Shown one piece after another: positions 7,983 through 14,540 of a stretch of DNA of 14,540 nt. The translations under genes and the position numbers were made by a program. This DNA comes from Pleurotus ostreatus/Saccharomyces cerevisiae fusant. Its lineage: Eukaryota; Opisthokonta. The notes beneath the pieces were generated by a model, which was not told where the DNA came from, made no database searches, and saw only the letters and a program-made list of their open reading frames with translations. The stretch is from NCBI GenBank assembly GCA_024196135.1, contig JAMQCK010000878.1, positions 1 through 14,540 on the forward strand, given 5' to 3'. Numbering within the stretch: the first letter of the stretch is position 1; each line of letters begins with the position of its first letter.

Positions 7983-8011
7983 TCTGGAAGCCCTCGTCGT
8001 GTGAATGCCGC
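7983..8011 (-). promoter_or_regulatory. Conserved upstream/leader block of 7TM copy B
   Basis: Same TCTGGAAGCCCTCGTCG-N4-AATGCCGC arrangement (plus-strand reading) as at 6186-6214, again 23 nt upstream of the ATG. Confidence 0.6.
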
Positions 8012-9060
8012 TTGTTGGCGCGGGAGTAAGGCTTGTCCTCGGGCTGACAGGACGATAATGCGCGCCGATGCAGAGGTACCAGAATTGACAGTCATGATCA
8101 CGGCCCGTGCGTTTGAGAGTGAGGGCCGCACCGCCTGATTGAGCATCACGTCTACAGGACGCGTGCGGGAGGAGGGACGTATTCAAATTTCCGCAAAGTC
8201 ATGCAAATATTCGCGATGGACGTACCAGTTTATGTGAGCTTGACTGAGAAGCCAGACCTATAGGGTGTCGGGTTAGATGGCGCTGCTTGCGTTGACGCTG
8301 AAGTCAGTTGAGGCCTTGAGAACGCGAATGACGGAAGAAGGCGGAGGTGAGAGGGTAGGGAAAGCCTCTGCGAATGTCAGTACTCTGACACGCGAGACTT
8401 GCAGTCGAGGCTGGTGACATGGGGAGCGCCAAGCGAGAGCTACGACTGGCGCCTGTCGAGCCGCCGCAACTAGTAACTGCAGCGTGCGGAGTCACGTATG
8501 ACGAGTGGTTATCTAGCGTCAACAGATGGTTCAGGTCCAGTCCTGTCATCGCAGCAGGAGGCGACTGAACCCCGTGTGGCAGTTTGAAGGCCATGGGTCG
8601 ACGCCGCGGGACGACGTGCTTGTGCTTCAGTGAGATCACACTCTGTATCAAAATTGGGGAGGGATCAGGTAGAAGGCCGCCTGGTGCATAGTATTCGATG
8701 GTGATGGTTTGTGACAAGAAATTAAAGTGGACAAACTTGACCAAACAAAGTCAAACAGAACAAGGGCCTTGTTCCCGATTGGGATGGTCAGTTAAAAACC
8801 CCCATGTCGGATCACTACAGTTTCCGAGTTGGCTCGGCTTTGCTCGATACTAGGAGCAGCAACGAATACGCGCTCATCCGTCTATTACACCGGACCTAAC
8901 TGGCACTGGGACATTGTCCACCCACGGTGGTTAGCGCGCGGGTAATACGTGCATGACTCGGACGCTCGCCACCGGCGCAGGGCCAGCCCTTGAAGGATGT
9001 TCAGAGAGCGCTTACCGTCTGCCTGCCCGCTCTTGACGTCCTCCCTCTACTTTCTGAACC
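8012..9060. other. Intergenic stretch of about 1 kb; no gene recognised
   Basis: Between two divergent starts (7TM copy B, minus; acetyltransferase, plus). The longest frame, 8304-8744 minus (146 codons), begins with TTG, has no family resemblance and no splice partner. The last 60 nt before 9061 are pyrimidine-rich, as is usual just upstream of fungal genes. I looked for tRNA-like B boxes and for repeats and saw none. Confidence 0.55.
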
Positions 9061-10178
9061 ATGCAGGACGTTTTTGTACGCCAGCTGAAGAACGCCACCG
9101 GTAAAAGAGTCAGGTGAACTGTTCAGAGGAAACGTCTGACCGTGTACACGCAGATGAAGAGATTGAACGCATCGTGGCGGTCAATGTTGCCGCAGTCGCG
9201 GATGGTGAGCTTCATCTTTTGTAGTCTATGTGTGCTACACAGCTAAACACCATCATAGACGAATTCAATCGCATCCTTGTCGGCGGGGATATTTCCATTC
9301 TCCCGCTCCTGATGCGCGCACAGATCAAGGCTGGCCTCATTGGCGGCGAGGTACCCAGCGCAACATCCGCGAGGGTTACTTTACAATTTTGACCCTCCAT
9401 CTCAGGTCTACGTTGCCGGCTTCAGCGACGAAGACATTTCCTCCGCAGCGGTGTGGTTTGGACCCGGACAGGAAATGCTGAGCAGGTCATTCCGAGCGCC
9501 ACTCTCCATGCCTTATTTTGCTATCTGCTTACTTCTTCTCCCAGCCCTGAGCAAGGCGAAGCCGGCTTCAACGAGTTCATGGGCGCCATCGGCGAAGACA
9601 CGCGCAATTGGTGGACGAACAAGGTACTTGCGTGCTTTTCACCCTTTTCCTCGTTACTCCTTTCCCCGTTACCCCTCTTCCCCCTCTTCCACCGGAACAC
9701 TCACGCTTACGCCCCCACCCCAGTTCCTCCCCTTCTACGGCGCCACCATCACCGAAGCCTTCGGCGAAGGCTTCAAGAAGGCAAACTGGCACCTGCAGCT
9801 CCTCGCCACCGAGCCGCGCTCGCAGCGTAAGGGCCTTGCATCCGCCTTAGTCAAGAGGGTGGACGAGCTGGTGCGCGGCCTTCGCTGCCGTGCGTGTGTA
9901 GGTGTAACATCGTGTGCTCATTCTCATCAGGCGAGGGAGGAGGGCAAAGCTCTGACTGTGGAGACGGAGACTGAGGGAGCGGTATGTGGAGTTGCGCGCG
10001 TCTGACGACTGGCTGACCGTCTTTGCAGCTGGCGTTCTACGAAGCCAACGGGTTCACGCTGAAGGCCGAGAAGCCAGTGCCGACCGACCACGTCGAGGAC
10101 GTCGAGCGACCGATTCCAATGTATGCGCTGTGCATGACTCACAGCGTTCGCGCTGGCTCGCCGTTATACACGTCCTGA
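9061..10178 (+). CDS. GNAT-family N-acetyltransferase
   Basis: Eight exons: 9061-9100, 9154-9204, 9259-9350, 9406-9485, 9545-9623, 9724-9870, 9931-9981, 10029-10178; introns 53, 54, 55, 59, 100, 60 and 47 nt. All phases agree and give 229 aa. The start MQDVFVRQLKNATDEEIERI is the usual beta1-alpha1 opening of this fold. Acetyl-CoA binding motif A lies at about 137-156 (HLQLLATEPRSQRKGLASAL, with the Q/R-x-x-G-x-A loop at 148-153). The alpha4 motif LAFYEANGF is at 181-189. These are soluble enzymes that pass an acetyl group from acetyl-CoA to an amine; the acceptor cannot be told (other proteins, amino acids or xenobiotics are all possible). No signal peptide. Intron 5 is longer and strongly pyrimidine-rich. 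It converges with the transporter gene. Confidence 0.9.
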
Positions 10179-10252
10179 GATCGTCGCATTCAGCAGACAT
10201 TGCGCTGTTGGAAGGCCTCGAGTTTATTGTTGAGTATCGAGCTTCACACACG

Positions 10253-10258
10253 AATAAA
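10253..10258 (+). terminator. Polyadenylation signal of the acetyltransferase gene
   Basis: AATAAA 75 nt downstream of the stop codon at 10176-10178. Confidence 0.5.
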
Positions 10259-10524
10259 ACCTTCAACGACCAACGTCTGTATTTTGGCTGACCAGTATGC
10301 CCCGGGGAGTAGTAAAATCTATCGAATCTATGTTACAGTAGTACTGGTACTAGCTAGGGTGCGCGCGATTATAGGACATATGTGCAAAAAGGGAGCCTCC
10401 ACGAAAAGAGAAGATCCCAAAACATCGTCGAAGATCGTAAAGAAAATGAAGCTCGTAAAAGATGCGGGACTAATAAATCAAAATGCGTGCGTAGTAGGTG
10501 CAAGTCTGTGTATGTGTGCGAGAG

Positions 10525-10571
10525 CTAGTGTGCTGCAGAGCTAGTATGTTGTATGAGCCCTAGTGTGCTGC
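10525..10571. repeat. Short direct repeat, three units
   Basis: CTAGTGTGCTGC at 10525-10536 and 10560-10571 flank a variant CTAGTATGTTGT at 10541-10552. The spacing is 16 and 19 nt. It lies between convergent genes. Confidence 0.55.
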
Positions 10572-10671
10572 GGAACCGGAACCCCATCATGTGTTGGAGA
10601 CATCCAAACCCAACCCAAGTCCAATGCGAGAGGCGAGAGATCCAAGATACCCTATCCAAGATATCCTTCCT

Positions 10672-12565
10672 TTATACAGGCGAATCCTCCTGCTTCTCAG
10701 GCTCAACCGACGACTGGGAGGGCTTCGCCACGGGCGGCTTCGACGGCGCGTACTTGGACTTCAGCCGCAGCGTCGGGCCGTACTTCATGAGGGCCAATGG
10801 GATGGGGATCATGGCCATGGCGATGAAGCCAATGAGCGAGGACGCCCACCGCGGGTTGAGGGCTTCGTACATCTGAGTGGCGAAGAGCTACAGAAAATCA
10901 CGTCAGAACGCTGCACCAATTTGCAAAGGGGGGAGAAGACGTACCGGAAACACCGCACCAAACAACGACCGCACGACCGTGTTCGCCGCGAGCGCAGACG
11001 CCGCAACGAACAGGTACGCATCGATAATGTAATTGAACAAGCTCATGAAGAGCCAGCAGATGGAGAAGCCCATCAGCCCGCCGGCCATCATCGGCGCCCA
11101 GAAGGAGATGCTCGAGTACGAGGTCCAGCCGAACCAGAAGAACGCGATCGTGAAGATCGGCGCGGCGAGGACGGCCATCTCAAGACGGAACTCAGGGGGC
11201 ACGGGGTGCGGCGCGCACTTGGCCATTTGGCGCTCGTAGCGGGGGTTGAAGATGAATAGGTTCTGAGGGTGAAGTTAGCAAAGGTGAATGAGGGCAAAGG
11301 AGGCAAAGGGACATACGCAGCACACAGCGGCGACACCGCCGACAAGGATGGGCAGGAACATCAGACCGGAGATACCAGTGTTGAAATGGTGCCCTTCCGA
11401 GAAAACGATGGGATACGCCTCGAAAAGCAAGTACACGCAGCCGTAGATAAACTGAAATGATCGTCAGCGTCATTGTCAGCGAAAGACGTCGGGAGTACTC
11501 ACGCTCATGTAAATCGTAACCGCCAACAGCATCGGCTCAGTGAACATGATGCGGAAGGGACGGGCGACAATGTGCTCGAGGCGCTTGGTGAAGGAAATCT
11601 TGTTCGTCTCGATCAAGGCGTAGTACCGGTCGTCGCCAGTCTCCTTCCGCAAACGCTCAGCCTTCCTCTTGAGGATAACGGGCGCGTAGGTCTCGGGGAC
11701 CGTGAAGACGATCAGAATCAGGCAGGTGCCAGCGAAGATTGTCAGGACCCAGAACACCCAGCGCCACGAAAGGCCGGCGACGTTCATGAAGCCCGCGACC
11801 GTCGGGCCCAGTGAAGGACCGGCGAAGGGTGCAAGCGTGAACATGGCGAGCGCCTTGCCACGGGTGCGCGCATCCCAGATATCGGAGATTAGCGCGCCAG
11901 AGTTGGTGAGCGGTGCTGCTGCGAAGGTACCGCCGAGGAAGCGGAAGATGATGATGGACGCGGTGTTGGGCGACAGTGCGCAGCCTACTTGGAAGCAGGT
12001 GTACACGAAGAAGGCGACAATGAAAGGAATGCGACGGCCATAGGACTCGGAGAGCGGTCCCCAGAAGAGCGGGCCTACGCAGTATCCGGCGACGAAGAGG
12101 GCGATCGCTAATAGCGAGTTAGCGGTGATGAATGAATGATCGGCGGTAGGACGTACTCAATGTGGCAACCTCCCTGCTAAAGGTGAACTCCTCCATCATC
12201 TGCATGATAACGCCTGATGCTGCACGTAGATGTCAGTAGGCGATTCTAGCCCTCGAGCGCATTGTACTCACGGGCAGAGCTAGCAAAGGTCGCATTCAAG
12301 ACGAGGACACCCCCGAACATTGTCAAGTACCACTTCTTGAGCCGTGACCAGTTCTGTCGAGATGTCAGGTACCGCTAAGCGCTGAAGAAGGCTGATCACA
12401 TACCTGCGGATTCTCGGGGTCATTGTCGTCAAAGAGGACGAGGAAGGAATCCGTCTTCTCAGTCTGGGAGCTGCGCTCGACATGGGACTGGATGGAGGGG
12501 TCGCGCTCCTCGATGATTGTGGGAGTGCGCGACTCTGTGCTTGTTCGGCGGGAGGACTGCTCCAT
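10672..12565 (-). CDS. MFS transporter, DHA1-type (drug/polyamine proton antiporter-like)
   Basis: Seven exons on the minus strand: 12565-12404, 12353-12272, 12219-12157, 12107-11503, 11451-11317, 11262-10945, 10887-10672; introns 50, 52, 49, 51, 54 and 57 nt. All phases agree and give 526 aa, normal for the family. The N-terminal 54 residues are hydrophilic, Ser/Glu-rich and cytosolic, ending NDPENPQNWSRLKKW, the usual lead into helix 1. Visible: SSAPSG-IMQMMEEF in helix 1 and after, EVATLTIALFVAGYCVGPL in helix 2, motif A GPLSESYGRR (119-128), RFLGG at 158-162, and antiporter motif C APFAGPSLGPTVAGF (from 195). A central loop (VPETYAPVILKRKAERLR) separates the two six-helix halves. Proteins of this type export drugs, polyamines or metabolites across the plasma membrane by proton exchange; the substrate cannot be predicted. 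TATA box at 12621-12630. Confidence 0.93.
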
Positions 12566-13033
12566 GAGTGCTATGAACAGAGAAAGCGGGGAGAGTGGGG
12601 GCCATTGCCGCCGCGCCGGTCTATATAATGTATGGTTCGCAGGAGGTCTGATCAGTCATCCGCGGACGCTCCAAAAATTTATCCACCGGAACTCGTCCGT
12701 CCGCTCCGTCGCGGAAACCATCTCAACATGAACCATGCGTCATCATCACATTTTCCCCTTTTGGGCCCCCTCGGTTACTATCCGATCCATTCGCCCTCCG
12801 CTGGCTCGCTTCCAAGCCCTTGACTACGTTTGGTGGCGACTTCTCGACCTCCTTGGCTCGGGCGATGAAGCGCGACTCGTCCAATGGAAGGAACGCACAA
12901 GCAGCGGGGCGCTGACCCAGGCCCCGTAACGTCACGAGGGCGGGTCACGGCTTGATTGCTAGCACAGCCACGTGGGACGGGTCCCTGTCAACCGCTGGTT
13001 GCCGAGGTACGACTTGTGCGCGGCGCGTCCATC
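12566..13033. promoter_or_regulatory. Divergent promoter shared by the MFS transporter (minus) and WDR8 (plus)
   Basis: 468 nt between the two ATGs. Candidate sites: a TATA box for the transporter at 12621-12630; TCCG-TCG-CGGA at 12705-12715, an everted CGG pair of the sort bound by Zn2Cys6 regulators; and CCACGTGG at 12968-12975, an E-box palindrome 58 nt before the WDR8 ATG. A plus-strand ATG frame at 12735-12929 (65 codons) lies in the region; I treat it as chance or an upstream ORF. Confidence 0.6.
12621..12630 (-). promoter_or_regulatory. TATA box of the MFS transporter gene
   Basis: On the minus strand CATTATATAG, 56-65 nt upstream of the ATG at 12565. Confidence 0.6.
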
Positions 13034-14540
13034 ATGGACTTTACAGAGCTCTACAAGCACACGTCCTCGCTCGTTGCGTTCAGCCCCGGCGCCCACTTCA
13101 TCATCACGGGCGTGCAGGACAGACTCGTCGTCCGACGCGCAGACTCGTTTCAGATCACCCGCAACTGGCAGATAGACGCGTCGCCCTCGCCAACAGAGGC
13201 TGCCCTCGCGCCGAAAGCGGGCGCGTCGTCGGCGAAAGCAAAAACCAATACTCCTGGCAAGGACCCTTCACACTGGATCACGCACGTTGCCTGGTCCTGC
13301 GACTCTGAATTCGTTCTTGCTGCCTGTGCAAAGGCGGGCGTCGTGCACGTCTTCAAGCTGCGTGATGAGGATTGGTCCGCCAGGATAGACGCGGGCGCCG
13401 AAGGTAGATGCGAACCGTGCCGACTTCCTACTCGTTGTCATCGCGTCTCGACAGGTCTCGTCAAGGCCGAGTGGGCGCCAGATGGCCGCAATATTCTTTG
13501 TTTCTCGGACTGGAATGTGGGTGGCACGACGCGCTTCGCGGTGGCGCGCTCACTAGAATCTTCTGGTACAGCTCAGAGTAACCATCTGGTCTCTGGTGAC
13601 GGGATCGTCAATTTACATCCAGTACCCCCTTCATCCTGAAAAAGGTTAGCCATTCGAGGCTTTCCCTTTGTGACGACATGTGATCGTGTTCTTAGGTTAC
13701 GCCTTCCGCCGAGACGGCAGATATCTCGCCCTTGTCGAGCGCCTGAAGTCTAAGGACACGCTAGGCCTTTACGATGCTTCTAACGCTTTCAAGTTGGTCC
13801 GTGTAAGTAAAGCGTATGTCCGCTCTAAGGTCATGTTCATGAGAAACCGAAGCACTTCCCCTTGCCCACATCCTCCTTGTCGCTTATGGCCCTATCCCCA
13901 CGGGGCACGCATGTAGCCATCTGTGAAGGGCCGCTCGAGGTGCGTCCACATATGGTCGCTCGTTTGCGACGGCCACTCATCCACGTATAGTACAAGCTCT
14001 ACATCGTTTCGGTTGCTACAGGCGCGACACTTGCAACGTTCACGCCGGATACGGACCCGGGCTTAGGAATCCGTCACATAAAGTGGCACCCAGACGGTTC
14101 TTTCCTTCTGGTCGGGGGCTGGGACGACCGAGTGAGTCACCTTCCCGTTTCGCGTGCCTTGGTTTTACTCATCGTCCCGCCTGGCAGATACACATCCTCG
14201 ACGGTCTCAGCTTTTCGCCCATCGCGGCCCTCGACCTCTCCACCAGGATCCCATCTTCCGTCGTGAGTCGGGAATTACCAGCTTTGTAAGACTTACGAAG
14301 CGTGTTCTAATCTAAATAGGCGATATGGCGCGAGCCCTCGAGGTGGTTGGAAGCAACGGAGGGACGTGGGTTCTTGGCGTGTAATGGTTCCACGTCTGTT
14401 TCACGACTCGATCTGACAGCCAGATCCGTAGATGAGCGCGTTCATAGCGCGCAATCTCTATCTGTGGCGCGCCCCGACCACGCGAAGCCTCCGCCCAAGA
14501 GCGGCCCTGTGCAGATCGAGTTCAACCAGAATGGATCGCT
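13034..14540 (+). CDS. wdr8: WD40-repeat protein, WRAP73/WDR8 orthologue (C-terminus beyond the window)
   Basis: Eight exons so far: 13034-13403, 13455-13516, 13572-13644, 13696-13802, 13853-13939, 13991-14131, 14188-14262 and 14320 to the edge; introns 50-57 nt, all in phase, 378 codons. The start MDFTELYKHTSSLVAFSPGA parallels the beginning of animal WRAP73. Later landmarks agree: VQDRLVVRRADSFQI, HWITHVAWSCDSEFVLAA, DEDWSARIDAGAEGLVKAEW, APDGRNILCFSDWN, LRVTIWSLVTG, GYAFRRDGRYLALVERLKSK, IRHIKWHPDGSFLLVGGWDD. The protein forms a WD40 propeller; WDR8 proteins sit at centrosomes or spindle pole bodies and, with SSX2IP/Msd1-type partners, anchor microtubule minus ends. A fungus-typical insert of low complexity (PSPTEAALAPKAGASSAKAK) lies at about residues 50-75. 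The upstream frame extension to 12956 would need a TTG start, so I reject it. Confidence 0.9.

Larger units (their letters stand above)
10179..10671. other. Convergent 3' region of the acetyltransferase and transporter genes
   Basis: AATAAA at 10253-10258, 75 nt past the acetyltransferase stop, is a good polyadenylation signal. The rest is A-rich on the plus strand around 10380-10490, with short direct repeats at 10525-10571 and a TCCAAGATA pair at 10641-10649 and 10655-10663. No coding region was recognised. Confidence 0.6.

Noticed and set aside
8304..8744. 146-codon minus-strand frame
   Set aside because: TTG start, no domain, no splice partner; probably chance in GC-rich DNA.
8780..9000. 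Possible tRNA-like segment in the 1-kb gap
   Set aside because: No B-box-like GGTTCRANNCC, no credible cloverleaf arms.
10591..11259. 222-codon plus-strand frame over the transporter 3' half
   Set aside because: Arg/Glu/His-rich antisense shadow of the MFS exons, which have clear domain evidence and coherent introns.
11473..12043. Two plus-strand frames of 113 codons each inside the MFS gene
   Set aside because: Antisense shadows of the largest transporter exon.
12735..12929. 64-codon plus-strand ATG frame between MFS and WDR8
   Set aside because: Within the divergent promoter, no signal peptide or domain; at most an upstream ORF.
12956..13033. N-terminal extension of WDR8
   Set aside because: Needs a TTG start, and the orthologue begins at the ATG at 13034 (MDFTELYK compared with MNFSEVFK in animals).

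Overview
The window looks like nuclear DNA of a filamentous basidiomycete (Agaricomycetes, perhaps Polyporales-like). It is moderately GC-rich. Its protein-coding genes are cut by many short introns (about 46-64 nt, GTRNGT donors, CTRAY-like branch sites, YAG acceptors), and several proteins belong to families I know mainly from mushroom-forming fungi. No tRNA, rRNA, transposase, CRISPR or prokaryotic signal was seen. I built the gene models by hand from splice signals, reading-phase agreement and family knowledge; none is checked against RNA.

Layout: (1) 1-194, minus: 5' end of a nuclear gene with a textbook mitochondrial presequence. (2) 420-1369, minus: alpha/beta hydrolase of the proline iminopeptidase (S33) type, one intron. 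(3) 1370-3716: a gene-poor stretch holding two related loci for very short secreted proteins (2089 and 2977), each with its own TATA box, plus an unusual hairpin at 3313-3359. (4) 3717-4707, plus: a single-pass (type II) membrane protein, 4 exons. (5) 4877-6163 and 6711-7960, both minus: a tandem pair of seven-transmembrane proteins with six exons each. Exons 2-4 have identical lengths, and a conserved block lies exactly 23 nt upstream of each ATG. (6) 7961-9060: no gene recognised. (7) 9061-10178, plus: GNAT-family N-acetyltransferase, 8 exons. (8) 10672-12565, minus: MFS drug/polyamine-type transporter, 7 exons, 526 aa. (9) 13034 to the window end, plus: orthologue of WRAP73/WDR8, a WD40 protein of microtubule-organising centres, at least 8 exons and cut by the window edge.

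The genes do not form an obvious pathway or biosynthetic cluster. The order is a typical fungal mix of housekeeping genes (mitochondrial protein, WDR8) and accessory genes (short secreted proteins, 7TM duplicates, transporter, acetyltransferase, hydrolase). The transporter and WDR8 are divergently transcribed from a 468-bp shared promoter; the acetyltransferase and transporter converge.

The least described material is the pair of short secreted proteins with their splice ambiguity, and the duplicated 7TM pair with conserved upstream sequence.
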